The notes under the pieces were generated by a model. That model made no database searches, was not told where the DNA came from, and saw nothing but the letters and a program-made list of their open reading frames with translations. From assembly GCA_963705885.1 (NCBI GenBank), contig OY970120.1, forward strand, positions 2,728,001-2,792,000: DNA of 64,000 nucleotides. The letters run 5' to 3'. Source of the stretch: MFD01275-c22 sp963705885. GTDB taxonomy: Bacteria; Actinomycetota; Actinomycetes; JACCUZ01. The position numbers and the translations under genes are program-made. This document shows positions 33,455-41,495 of this stretch, one piece after another; positions within the stretch are counted from its first letter, which is position 1; every line of letters starts with the position of its first letter.

Positions 33455-34383
33455 CCGGCGGACCCCGGGCGCACGAGTGGGCGGCCGAGCAGGCGGTCGA
33501 CGCGGCACGGGCGGCGACTCTCATCGGCAACCAGTTCCCCGGGCTGCGCGGAGCCGCGGTGACCCCCCTCGCGGAGGGCTGGGACAACACCGTGCACCTG
33601 GTCGACGGCGTGTGGGCCTTCCGGTTCCCGCGGCGGGCGATCGCCTTGGACGGGCTGCAGCGCGAGATCGCCCTGCTCCCCCGGCTCGCCCCGTCGCTGC
33701 CGCTGCCGGTGCCCCACCCCGAGTGGGTGGGCGTGCCGGCCGACGGCTACCCGTGGGCGTTCTTCGGGGCGCGCCTGCTGCCCGGCCGCGAGCTCGCGGA
33801 CGCGACCCTCCCCGACGCGGAGCGCGAGCCGCTGGCGACGGCGCTCGGCGCGTTCCTGCGCGACCTGCACCGGCCCGGCCTCGCGGCGGAGCTCGGCGGG
33901 GACCTGCCCGTCGACCCGATGCGCCGAGCCGACCCAGGGCACCGGGGCGCAAGGGCACGCGAACGGCTCGACCGGCTCCGCGCCCGCGGCACCTGGGCCG
34001 GCGACGGCCGGGTCGACCGTCTGCTCGCGGGGGCCGCGTCCGTGGGCCCCAGCACGGCGCCACCCGTGCTGGTCCACGGCGACCTGCACCTGCGCCACGT
34101 GCTCGTCGACGACTCGGGCGCCGCCGCCGGGGTCATCGACTGGGGGGACGTCGCCCTGGCCGACCCCTGCGTCGACCTGTCGGTCGCCTATGCCGCCTTC
34201 TGCGGCGACGCCCGCGACGCGCTGCTCGCGGCGTACGGCGACGTCGTCGCCGACGACCGGGAGACCCGCGCCCGGGTGCTGGCCGTGAACCTGTGCGCGG
34301 CGCTGGCCGACTACGCCGACACCGACGGCCGGCCGGCCCTGCTGGCCGAGTCGCTGGCGGGGCTCGGCCGCGCCGTGGCCTGA
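33451..34383 (+). CDS. APH-fold phosphotransferase family protein
   Basis: A 310-residue aminoglycoside-phosphotransferase-fold protein. The catalytic loop is LVHGDLHLRHVLVDDSG and the metal-binding motif is GVIDWGDVALADPCVDLS. In the usual HGDxHxxN loop the Asn is here His (HGDLHLRHV), which may alter metal binding. Members phosphorylate antibiotics, sugars or choline-like compounds; the substrate is unknown. The GTG overlaps the antiporter stop by 4 nt, so it is the last gene of the operon. Confidence 0.85.
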   Translation: MTGGPRAHEWAAEQAVDAARAATLIGNQFPGLRGAAVTPLAEGWDNTVHLVDGVWAFRFPRRAIALDGLQREIALLPRLAPSLPLPVPHPEWVGVPADGYPWAFFGARLLPGRELADATLPDAEREPLATALGAFLRDLHRPGLAAELGGDLPVDPMRRADPGHRGARARERLDRLRARGTWAGDGRVDRLLAGAASVGPSTAPPVLVHGDLHLRHVLVDDSGAAAGVIDWGDVALADPCVDLSVAYAAFCGDARDALLAAYGDVVADDRETRARVLAVNLCAALADYADTDGRPALLAESLAGLGRAVA

Positions 34384-34408
34384 CCACCGGACACGCCGGC
34401 GCCAGGTC

Positions 34409-34437
34409 TTGACTCCGGGGCGCAGATGCGGCATATC
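34409..34437 (+). promoter_or_regulatory. sigma-70-type promoter of the small RNA/peptide unit
   Basis: TTGACT (34409-34414), a 17-nt spacer and CATATC (34432-34437). This is the only site I noticed with a clear -35 at canonical spacing. Confidence 0.55.
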
Positions 34438-34479
34438 GTGTCCTGTCCGGATTGTCCGGCCAGGAAAGGAGCAGCGACC

Positions 34480-34524
34480 GTGACCACACCGCACCGCTCT
34501 CCCGTCGAGCCGGAGGGGCCGTAA
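34480..34524 (+). CDS. 14-residue peptide ORF
   Basis: GTG to TAA, encoding VTTPHRSPVEPEGP. Evidence for translation is the strong AAAGGAG (34465-34471) 8 nt before the GTG, better than at most genes in this window. There is no signal peptide. It could be a leader peptide that shapes the RNA fold, a small protein in its own right, or fortuitous. Confidence 0.45.
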   Translation: MTTPHRSPVEPEGP

Positions 34525-34544
34525 GGCGCTCCCGAGCACACCTC

Positions 34545-34581
34545 GACGGAAGGCCAGGGTCAGGCGCCCTGGCCTTCCGTC
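34545..34581. terminator. 15-bp hairpin terminator
   Basis: GACGGAAGGCCAGGG, a 7-nt loop, CCCTGGCCTTCCGTC: a perfect stem between convergent transcription units. It can serve both strands and is the strongest hairpin of this kind in the window. No U-tract. Confidence 0.75.
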
Positions 34582-34629
34582 TGCCTGCGGCCGGGGTGAC
34601 CTCGGCCGGACCCAGCCCGCGGTGGCGGC

Positions 34630-36522
34630 TCAGGCGACCTCGACCGGGGCCGTGCGCTCCTGGTGCTCGAACTGGGTGCGGTAGAGCTCGGCGTAGAGAC
34701 CGCCGGCGGCCAGCAGGTCGGGATGCCGACCTCTCTCGACCACCCGGCCGCCGTCGACGACGAGGATCTGGTCGGCGTCGCGCACGGTCGAGAGCCGGTG
34801 GGCGATCACCAGTGATGTCCGGCCCGCCAGCGCCGTCTTGAGCGCGAGCTGCACGGCTGCCTCGGACTCGGAGTCCAGGTGGGCGGTCGCCTCGTCGAGG
34901 ACCACCACGTCGGGGGCCTTGAGCAGGAGACGGGCCAGGGCCAGCCGCTGCTTCTCGCCGCCCGAGAGCCGGTAGCCGCGGTCGCCGACGGTGGTGTCGA
35001 GCCCGTCGGGCAGCCCGGACACGAGGTCCCAGATCTGGGCCGCCCGCAGCGCGTCGGCCATCTGCCCGTCGGTGGCGTCCGGTCGCGCGTAGAGCAGGTT
35101 CGTGCGGATCGTCTCGTGGAACATGTGCGCGTCCTGCGTCACGACGCCGATGACCTCGTGCAGCGACTCGAGCGTCACGTCGCGGACGTCCCGACCGCCG
35201 ACCAGCACCTCGCCCTCCACGGTGTCGTAGAGGCGGCCCACCAGCGCGGTGATGGTGGTCTTCCCGGCGCCCGACGGCCCCACCAGCGCGGTCATCGTGC
35301 CGGCCGGGACGGTGAAGGACACGTCGTGCAGGACCTGCTCGCTGGGTGCCTGGTCGAGGACGGCGACAGACTCCAGAGAGGCCAGCGACACCTCGTCGGC
35401 GGTCGGGTAGCGGAAGGACACCCGGCGCAGCTCCACCTCGGTGGAACCGCGCGGCAGCGCTGACGCGCCGGGCTTCTCGTCGATCATCGGCGGCAGGTCG
35501 AGGACCTCGAAGACCCGCTCGAAGCTGACCAGCGCGGTCATGACGTCGACCTGCACGTTGGACAGGGCGGTCAGTGGCCCGTACAGCCGGCCGAGGAGCG
35601 CGGTGAGAGCCACCAGCGTCCCGACACCCAGCGAGCCGGCGACGGCGAGCAGGCCGCCGAGGCCGTAGATCATGGCCGTCGCGAGCGAGGCCACGAGGGT
35701 GAGGCTGGTGAAGAAGACCCGGCCGTACATCGCCTGCTTGATGCCGATGTCGCGCACCCGGGCGGCCCTGTCGGCGAACGCGGTGTTCTCGTCGTCGAGG
35801 CGGCCGAAGAGCTTGACCAGCAGCGCGCCCGAGACGTTGAACCGCTCGGTCATCGTGGTGCTCATGGAGGCGTTGAGCTGCATCGCCTCGCGCGTGATGG
35901 CCTGCAGCCTGCGCCCCACCCAGCGCGCCGGGAGAAGGAAGAGCGGGGTGAGCACCAGCGCCGCCAACGTGACCTGCCAGGACAGGATCAGCATCGTCGT
36001 GAGGACCAGCACCAGACCGACGACGTTGGACACCACCGACGACAGGGTCGAGGTGAACGCCTGCTGGGCACCGATCACGTCGGTGTTGAGCCGGCTGACG
36101 AGAGCGCCGGTCTGCGTGCGCGTGAAGAACGCGACGGGCATCCGCTGCACGTGGCCGAAGACCTGGGTCCGCAGGTCGTAGATGAGGCCCTCACCCACCT
36201 GGGAGGACAGCAGCCGCTGGATCAGCGTGAGCAGCGCGTCGAAGACCGCGATCCCGGCGACCACGAGCGCGACCGCGACGACGACGCCCTTGTCGTCCTT
36301 GAGCACGCCCTCGTCGATGATGACCTTGAACAGCAGGGGCAGCGCCACGACGAGCATCGCGTCGAGCACGACGAGCACGAGGAACAGGCTGATCTGGCGC
36401 TTGTACGGGCGGGCGAACTGCGCGATCCGCGGGATGGTGCCCGGGGCCAGCTTCTTCTTGGCGACCTCGCCGTCGCGCGTGAGCGACCGCATGGCCATCC
36501 ACGGGCTGTGCGACATGGACAC
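34630..36522 (-). CDS. ABC exporter, fused membrane and ATPase domains
   Basis: A 630-residue half-transporter of the MsbA/LmrA multidrug type. Six membrane helices (about 45-330) are followed by a nucleotide-binding domain: Walker A LVGPSGAGKTT near 415, VTQDAHMFHETIRTNLLYA (Q-loop), the signature RLSGGEKQRLALARLL, Walker B VVVLDEATAHLD, and the switch IAHRLSTVRDAD. It should act as a homodimer exporting drugs or lipids. GTG 36522 has GGAGG 6 nt upstream; ATG 36516 is possible. The perfect palindrome TGTAAT-GGCG-ATTACA 20 nt upstream suggests control by a TetR- or MarR-type repressor encoded elsewhere. Confidence 0.93.
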   Translation of the reverse strand: MSMSHSPWMAMRSLTRDGEVAKKKLAPGTIPRIAQFARPYKRQISLFLVLVVLDAMLVVALPLLFKVIIDEGVLKDDKGVVVAVALVVAGIAVFDALLTLIQRLLSSQVGEGLIYDLRTQVFGHVQRMPVAFFTRTQTGALVSRLNTDVIGAQQAFTSTLSSVVSNVVGLVLVLTTMLILSWQVTLAALVLTPLFLLPARWVGRRLQAITREAMQLNASMSTTMTERFNVSGALLVKLFGRLDDENTAFADRAARVRDIGIKQAMYGRVFFTSLTLVASLATAMIYGLGGLLAVAGSLGVGTLVALTALLGRLYGPLTALSNVQVDVMTALVSFERVFEVLDLPPMIDEKPGASALPRGSTEVELRRVSFRYPTADEVSLASLESVAVLDQAPSEQVLHDVSFTVPAGTMTALVGPSGAGKTTITALVGRLYDTVEGEVLVGGRDVRDVTLESLHEVIGVVTQDAHMFHETIRTNLLYARPDATDGQMADALRAAQIWDLVSGLPDGLDTTVGDRGYRLSGGEKQRLALARLLLKAPDVVVLDEATAHLDSESEAAVQLALKTALAGRTSLVIAHRLSTVRDADQILVVDGGRVVERGRHPDLLAAGGLYAELYRTQFEHQERTAPVEVA

Positions 36523-36541
36523 CGGGAGCCTCCGAGACCTC

Positions 36542-36557
36542 TGTAATGGCGATTACA
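36542..36557. promoter_or_regulatory. palindromic operator of the ABC exporter gene
   Basis: TGTAAT-GGCG-ATTACA, a perfect 6+4+6 inverted repeat, strikingly AT-rich for this genome. It lies 20 bp upstream of GTG 36522, where the promoter must be. Confidence 0.7.
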
Positions 36558-36674
36558 ACTCCGCGCAACACCGGGCCGGCGCGGATGCTTCCCTGCCGAC
36601 GGTACGCGCGGGGCCGGACAGTCGGGACCGGCCGGACGATCGTGCGGGGCGGAGCGGTCCCCCGATGTCGTCGG

Positions 36675-37433
36675 TCAGGCGCGGGCCGTCACGCACCAGG
36701 CGGTGGCGGACACCTCGAAGGGCGCCGTGGGCAGCAGCTGCTCGCACCGGCTCCGCAGCCGGGCGCGCTGCGCGTCACCCAGACCCACGACGTACGCGCC
36801 GGCCGGCCCCACGCCGAGCGTGAAGGACTCCCACCACTCGGCGACGGTGTGGAACCGGCTCGAGACGGTCAACGTCGTGGGCTCGACGTGCGTCAGTCCG
36901 GCGGCGGCGCACAGCTCCTCCAGGTGCCCCGCGCGGGCACCGGGCAGGTCCGCCTCGTCGCGCGCCCCCGGGTCCAGGTCGTTGACCGCTCGCCAGAACA
37001 GGCTCAGGGGGCCGCCGAAACCGGCGTGGTCCCATACGCAGGCCGCGACGAGGCCACCCGGCCGGGTCACCCGCCCCATCTCCCGCAGGCCCGCGACCGG
37101 GTCGGCCATGAAGTGCACCACGAGCTGGGCCATGGACACGTCGAACGCGTCCTCGGGGAAGGGCAGGTGCTCGGCCGATCCCGTGTGGACGTCCACCCCG
37201 GGGAAGCGGTCCCGGGCCGCCGAGACGAACGAGCCCGACGGGTCGATCGCCGTGACCGCCTCCGGTCCCAGTCGGTCGACCAGCCGGGCGGTCAGGGCCC
37301 CGGGACCGCAGCCGACGTCCAACGCCCGCTGACCGGCACGAAGGTCGGCCAGCCGCACGAACTCCACCGCGAGGGGCTCGGAGTAGCGCCCCATGAACCG
37401 GGCGTACGAGTCCGCGCTGACGTCGAAGGTCAC
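36675..37433 (-). CDS. class I SAM-dependent methyltransferase
   Basis: A 252-residue methyltransferase of the UbiE/BioC-like (Methyltransf_11) group. Motif I is ALDVGCGPGALTARL near residue 39; GSAEHLPFPEDAFDVSMAQL carries motifs II and III. The substrate is not deducible. The gene lies upstream of the ABC exporter but is separated from it by 150 bp with the exporter's own operator, so probably not in its operon. GTG start from a TACAGT box 6 nt upstream. Confidence 0.88.
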   Translation of the reverse strand: MTFDVSADSYARFMGRYSEPLAVEFVRLADLRAGQRALDVGCGPGALTARLVDRLGPEAVTAIDPSGSFVSAARDRFPGVDVHTGSAEHLPFPEDAFDVSMAQLVVHFMADPVAGLREMGRVTRPGGLVAACVWDHAGFGGPLSLFWRAVNDLDPGARDEADLPGARAGHLEELCAAAGLTHVEPTTLTVSSRFHTVAEWWESFTLGVGPAGAYVVGLGDAQRARLRSRCEQLLPTAPFEVSATAWCVTARA

Positions 37434-37439
37434 CGGCCG

Positions 37440-37445
37440 ACTGTA
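37440..37445 (-). promoter_or_regulatory. -10 box of the methyltransferase gene
   Basis: TACAGT on the minus strand, 6 nt before GTG 37433. Confidence 0.5.
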
Positions 37446-37469
37446 AGGCCCATGCCGCGGCCGCGCCGC

Positions 37470-38621
37470 TCAGAAGGCGCTCACACCGGTCAGGGCGCGG
37501 CCGATGAGCAGCTTCTGCACCTGGCTGGTGCCCTCGTACAGGGTCGTGACCCGCGCGTCGCGCAGGTACTTCGCCGCCGGGTACTCGTCGACGTACCCGT
37601 AGCCGCCGTGGACCTGGATGCAGGCGTTCGCCACCCGCACCGACGCCTCCGTCGCGAACAGCTTGGCCTTCGACGCGGCCAGCGAGTAGGTCTCGCCGCG
37701 CGCCTTGCGGTCGGCGACCGCCCAGGTGAGCAGCCGCGAGGCGTCGACGTCGACGGCCGAGTCGGCCAGCATCTCCTGCACGAGCTGGTGCCCGGCGATC
37801 GGCTTCCCGAACTGCTCTCGACTCCCGGCGTAGGCCACCATCGTGTCCAGCGCGGCCTGCGCGATGCCGGTGCACGACGCGGCGATCGACATCCGGCCGT
37901 CGTCGAGCGCCGAGAGCGCGACCTTGAGCCCCGCGCCCTCGGCCCCGAGCAGCGCCTCGGGGCCGACCTCGACCCCGTCGAGCACGAGCTCGGCCGTGTC
38001 GCAGGACCGCAGCCCGAGCTTGCCGTGCAGCGGCACGGCGGAGAACCCGGGCCGGTCGGTGGGGACGAGGAACGCGGACACGCCCTTCGCGCCGGCGCCG
38101 CCCGAGCGCGCCATCACCAGCGCCAGCCCGGCGATGGTGCCGTTGGTGATGAACACCTTGCGCCCGCTCAGCCGCCAGCCCCCGCCCGGCAGCCGCTCGG
38201 CGCTCGCCCGAAGCCCCGCCGGGTCCGAGCCGTGGTCGGGCTCGGTCAGGCCGAAGCAGCCGAGCACCTCGCCGGTGGCCATCCGCGGCAGCCACTCCTG
38301 CTGCTGCTCGGCGGTCCCCCACCGCTGCACCGAGCCCGCGACCAGGCCGAGGTGCACCGACATGATCGAGCGGACGTTGGCGTCGCCGCGGCCGAGCTCC
38401 TCGATGAACAGCACGTACGCGAGGGGGTCGGCGCCGCCGCCACCGTGCTCCTCGGGGATCGTCATGCCCACGAACCCGGTCTGCCGCAGCCCGTCGAGGG
38501 CCTCCTGCGGGAAGCGCTCCTCGCGGTCGTTGCGCAGCGCGTGGGGCACGACGACGGCGTCGACCCACTCCCGCACCGCCGCCCGGACGGCCTGGTGGTC
38601 GTCGGACAGGCTCAGGTCCAC
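37470..38621 (-). CDS. acyl-CoA dehydrogenase
   Basis: A 383-residue FAD-dependent acyl-CoA dehydrogenase. FAD- and substrate-binding motifs are CFGLTEPDHGSDPAGL near 132 and KVFITNGTIAGLALVMA near 160; the C-terminal VHGGYGYVDEYPAAKYLRDA and TLYEGTSQVQKLLIGR are canonical, with the catalytic base Glu in YEGTSQ. Two nt downstream of the enoyl-CoA hydratase gene, so the pair carries out successive beta-oxidation steps on one substrate class, which cannot be named. Confidence 0.93.
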   Translation of the reverse strand: MDLSLSDDHQAVRAAVREWVDAVVVPHALRNDREERFPQEALDGLRQTGFVGMTIPEEHGGGGADPLAYVLFIEELGRGDANVRSIMSVHLGLVAGSVQRWGTAEQQQEWLPRMATGEVLGCFGLTEPDHGSDPAGLRASAERLPGGGWRLSGRKVFITNGTIAGLALVMARSGGAGAKGVSAFLVPTDRPGFSAVPLHGKLGLRSCDTAELVLDGVEVGPEALLGAEGAGLKVALSALDDGRMSIAASCTGIAQAALDTMVAYAGSREQFGKPIAGHQLVQEMLADSAVDVDASRLLTWAVADRKARGETYSLAASKAKLFATEASVRVANACIQVHGGYGYVDEYPAAKYLRDARVTTLYEGTSQVQKLLIGRALTGVSAF

Positions 38622-38623
38622 GG

Positions 38624-39379
38624 TCAGAGGTCTCCCGCCAGGTCACGCAGCCGGCGGGCCTGCGCGACCCGCTCGGCCGCCTGCTGCTGCTCGTGCGTCC
38701 GGCCGCCAGCATCGCGCAGCAGTGCCTTCGTGGCGCGCACCGCCCCGGCCGGCGCGGCGAGCAGGGCCGCCGCGAGGTCCCGGGTCGCGGCGTCGAGCTC
38801 GGCGCGCGGCACCATGACGGAGGCCAGCCCGATGTCGACGGCCTCCTGCGCGGTCACCCATCGACCGGTCGCGCAGATCTCCAGGGCGCGCGGGTAGCCG
38901 ACGGCGTCGGCCAGCGGCTTGGTCCCCGCCAGGTCCGGCACGAGGCCGAGCGAGGGCTCCCGCATCGCCAGCCGGGCGTCGTCGGCCAGCACCCGCAGGT
39001 CGCAGGCCAGGGCCAGCTGGAAGCCCGCACCCACGGCGTGCCCCTGCACCGCGGCCACCGTCACGACCCGCTCGTCGCGCCACCAGGTGAACGCCTCCTG
39101 GAAGCCGGCGATCGTCACGTCGAGAGCCTCGTCGTCGAGCGCGGCCAGGGAGGCCAGGCCGGGCTCGCCGTCGACACCTGTGGTGAACATCGCCCGGTCG
39201 AGCCCCGCGGAGAAGGACGGGCCCTCCGCCCGCAGCACGACGACCCGCGTCGCGTCGTCGGCCAGCAGCTCGCGGCCGACCGCGGCCAGGGCCCGCCAGG
39301 TCGCGGGCGTCTGGGCGTTGCGGTTCGCCGGCCGGGCGAGCGTGACCGTGGCGACACCGTCCTCGCGCTCCAGGCGCAC
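38624..39379 (-). CDS. enoyl-CoA hydratase/isomerase family protein
   Basis: A 251-residue crotonase-fold protein. The oxyanion-hole motifs are PSFSAGLDRAMF near residue 54 and VQGHAVGAGFQLALACDLRV near 110. Of the two catalytic Glu positions of true hydratases, the region AMREPSLGLVPDLAGT keeps only the typical E in REPSLG and has Asp-Leu at the second, as in many isomerase-like members, so isomerase or other crotonase chemistry is possible. GTG 39379 has only a weak Shine-Dalgarno. Operon with the acyl-CoA dehydrogenase gene. Confidence 0.88.
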   Translation of the reverse strand: MRLEREDGVATVTLARPANRNAQTPATWRALAAVGRELLADDATRVVVLRAEGPSFSAGLDRAMFTTGVDGEPGLASLAALDDEALDVTIAGFQEAFTWWRDERVVTVAAVQGHAVGAGFQLALACDLRVLADDARLAMREPSLGLVPDLAGTKPLADAVGYPRALEICATGRWVTAQEAVDIGLASVMVPRAELDAATRDLAAALLAAPAGAVRATKALLRDAGGRTHEQQQAAERVAQARRLRDLAGDL

Positions 39380-39423
39380 CCCGTCGGTGTCCTGCGGGCG
39401 GGCGCCGCCCGGCGACGAGCCGG

Positions 39424-39633
39424 TCAGGACTTCTTGCCGCGCGTGGCACCGCCGCGTCCGCGCAGGGTGACCCCGGACTCGGCGAGGATGCGGTGCACGA
39501 ACCCGTAGGAGCGGCCGGTCTCGGCCGCCAGCTCGCGGATGCTCGACCCGCCGGAGTACTTCCGCTTGAGATCGGCCGCCAGCCTGGTGCGGTCGCCTCC
39601 GGTGATGCGTGCGCCCTTCTTGAGCTCGGCCAC
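39424..39633 (-). CDS. small helix-turn-helix protein
   Basis: A 69-residue basic protein. Residues 28-56 (SSIRELAAETGRSYGFVHRI) form a helix-turn-helix like that of resolvase/Hin C-terminal domains, flanked by Lys/Arg-rich ends (tail GRGGATRGKKS). A strong AGGAGG precedes the GTG. Small HTH proteins of this sort are widespread in actinobacteria near ABC-F genes; the target is unknown. It could be a nucleoid-associated or regulatory protein. Confidence 0.82.
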   Translation of the reverse strand: MAELKKGARITGGDRTRLAADLKRKYSGGSSIRELAAETGRSYGFVHRILAESGVTLRGRGGATRGKKS

Positions 39634-39752
39634 GCCAGCCTCCTATGTCGGGACGGACTCGTCGCCATGATCGTCCAGACCCGGCATCCGCGCCAGGGGG
39701 CAGAACAGGGCGTCTCCGGCGCTCTGAGCCGGTCTTCCGCCCCGGGGCCCGC

Positions 39753-41369
39753 TCAGGCGAGGGCGACCAGGTCGGCGTAGTCGGCGTTCCAGAGGTCCTC
39801 GACGCCGTCGGGCAGCAGGATCAGCCGCTCCGGCTGCAGCGCGTCGACCGCACCCTCGTCGTGGGTGACGAGCACGACCGCCCCCTTGTACGTCCGCAGC
39901 GCGCCGAGGATCTCCTCCCGGCTCGCGGGGTCGAGGTTGTTGGTCGGCTCGTCGAGCATCAGGACGTTCGCACTGGACACGACCAGCGTTGCCAGCGCCA
40001 GGCGGGTCTTCTCCCCGCCGCTGAGCACCCGGGCCGGCTTGTCCACGTCGTCGCCGGAGAACAGGAACGAGCCGAGGATGCGCCGCAGCTCCACCTCGGG
40101 CGTGTCCGGTGCGGCGGAGCGCATGTTCTCGAGCACCGTGCGGTCGGGGTCCAGGGTCTCGTGCTCCTGCGCGTAGTAGCCGACCTTGAGGCCGTGCCCG
40201 GGCACGACCTCGCCGGTGTCGGGCTCCTCGACGCCGGCCAGCAGGCGCATCAGCGTGGTCTTCCCGGCGCCGTTGAGCCCGAGGATGACGACCCGGCTCC
40301 CCCGGTCGATGGCCAGGTCGACGTCGGTGAAGACCTCGAGCGAGCCGTAGGACTTCGACAGTCCCTCGGCGGTCAGCGGGGTCTTCCCGCAGGGCGACGG
40401 GTCGGGGAAGCGCAGCTTGGCGACGCGGTCGTGCCGGCGCACCTCGTCGAGCCCGGCGAGCAGTCGCTGCGCCCGCTTGTCCATGTTCTGCGCGGCCCTG
40501 GCCTTGGTCGCCTTGTAGCGCATCCGGTCGGCCTGCGCCTTGAGCGCCCCCGCCTGCTTCTCGGCGTTGGCGCGCTCGCGCTTACGGCGCCGCTCGTCGG
40601 TCTCGCGCTGGACGAGGTAGGCCCGCCAGCCGACGTTGTAGAGGTCGATCTCGGCGCGGTTCGCGTCGAGGTGGAAGACCCTGGTCACCGTGTGCTCGAG
40701 CAGCCCGACGTCGTGGCTGATGACCACCAGCCCACCCTTGTAGGCCCTGAGGTAGTCGCGCAGCCACACGATCGAGTCGGCGTCGAGGTGGTTGGTCGGC
40801 TCGTCGAGGAGCAGCGTCGCGTCGCCGGCGGCCTCCCCTCCGGAGGAGAACAGGATCCGGGCGAGCTCGACCCGCCGCCGCTGCCCACCGGAGAGGGTCA
40901 CGAGCGGCTGGCCGAGCACGCGCTCGGGCAGGCCCAGGCTCGAGGAGATGGCCGCTGCCTCGCTCTCGGCCGCGTAGCCGCCGGCGGTCTGGAACTCCTC
41001 CTCCAGGCGGACGTACCGGCGCATCGCGCGGTCGTGGGTCTCGGGGTCCGCGCTGGCCATCTCGCCCTCGGTCGAGCGCATCCGCGCGAGCACCTCGTCG
41101 AGCCCGCGCGCGGACAGGATGCGGTCGCGCGCGAGCACCTGCAGGTCACCCGTCCGGGGGTCCTGCGGGAGGTAGCCGACGCGGCCCGACCGCGTCACCT
41201 CGCCGGCTGCCGGGGCACCCTCGCCGGCCAGCACCCGCGTCAGGGTGGTCTTCCCGGCACCGTTGCGGCCGACCAGCCCGACCCGGTCGCCGGGCGCGAT
41301 GCGGAAGGTCGCGTCGCCGAGCAGCAGGCGGGGGCCGGCCCGCAGCTCGAGCCCGGTGGCGGTGATCAT
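39753..41369 (-). CDS. ABC-F family ATPase
   Basis: A 538-residue soluble protein with two ABC domains and no membrane part. First site: GLVGRNGAGKTTLTRVLAG, LSGGQRRRVELARIL and LLLDEPTNHLDADS. Linker (about 240-320), rich in Arg/Lys and Glu, is the P-site tRNA interaction motif of ABC-F proteins. Second site: ILGLNGAGKTTLMRLLAG, LSGGEKTRLALATLV, LMLDEPTNNLD. ABC-F proteins act on ribosomes, as translation factors (EttA-like) or antibiotic-protection factors. The short linker and genomic setting do not suggest a specific drug. Confidence 0.93.
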   Translation of the reverse strand: MITATGLELRAGPRLLLGDATFRIAPGDRVGLVGRNGAGKTTLTRVLAGEGAPAAGEVTRSGRVGYLPQDPRTGDLQVLARDRILSARGLDEVLARMRSTEGEMASADPETHDRAMRRYVRLEEEFQTAGGYAAESEAAAISSSLGLPERVLGQPLVTLSGGQRRRVELARILFSSGGEAAGDATLLLDEPTNHLDADSIVWLRDYLRAYKGGLVVISHDVGLLEHTVTRVFHLDANRAEIDLYNVGWRAYLVQRETDERRRKRERANAEKQAGALKAQADRMRYKATKARAAQNMDKRAQRLLAGLDEVRRHDRVAKLRFPDPSPCGKTPLTAEGLSKSYGSLEVFTDVDLAIDRGSRVVILGLNGAGKTTLMRLLAGVEEPDTGEVVPGHGLKVGYYAQEHETLDPDRTVLENMRSAAPDTPEVELRRILGSFLFSGDDVDKPARVLSGGEKTRLALATLVVSSANVLMLDEPTNNLDPASREEILGALRTYKGAVVLVTHDEGAVDALQPERLILLPDGVEDLWNADYADLVALA

Positions 41370-41456
41370 GGGGATTCCGTTCGTCGACGTGCGGGTGGTC
41401 TCGGCGTGCCTGGGTAACGGGAGACCAGCTCACGAGGACGGCGCGGACACGAGTCG

Positions 41457-41462
41457 TAGTCT
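41457..41462 (+). promoter_or_regulatory. -10 box of the metallopeptidase gene
   Basis: TAGTCT, in the centre of the palindrome CGTAG-T-CTACG (41455-41465). A short leader with GGAG then precedes GTG 41496. Confidence 0.4.
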
Positions 41463-41495
41463 ACGTGCGCCCGACCCGAGGACGGAGCCCGCGCT

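Larger units (their letters stand above)
34442..34581 (+). ncRNA. compact structured transcript with a 14-codon ORF
   Basis: Between convergent genes lies a self-contained unit. Hairpin 1: CCTGTCCGG (34442-34450) with CCGGCCAGG (34456-34464), one mismatch, loop ATTGT, near the expected 5' end. Then an AAAGGAG Shine-Dalgarno and a 14-codon ORF. Hairpin 2: CCGTCGAG (34502-34509) with CTCGACGG (34542-34549), enclosing GGAG/CTCC and GCC-GTAA-GGC, whose GNRA-type loop is the stop codon region. Hairpin 3: a perfect 15-bp stem, 34545-34559 with 34567-34581. Hairpins 2 and 3 share 34545-34549, so their full forms exclude each other, as in attenuators. Nothing is encoded downstream on this strand. Not a class I recognise. 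Confidence 0.55.

Noticed and set aside
34456..34480. Stretch CCAGGAAAGGAGCAGCGACC looks a little like the GGAAGGAAGCAGC loop of the signal recognition particle RNA
   Set aside because: The symmetric and asymmetric loop bases of the SRP RNA core do not pair correctly around it, and the AAAGGAG is better explained as a Shine-Dalgarno before the GTG at 34480.
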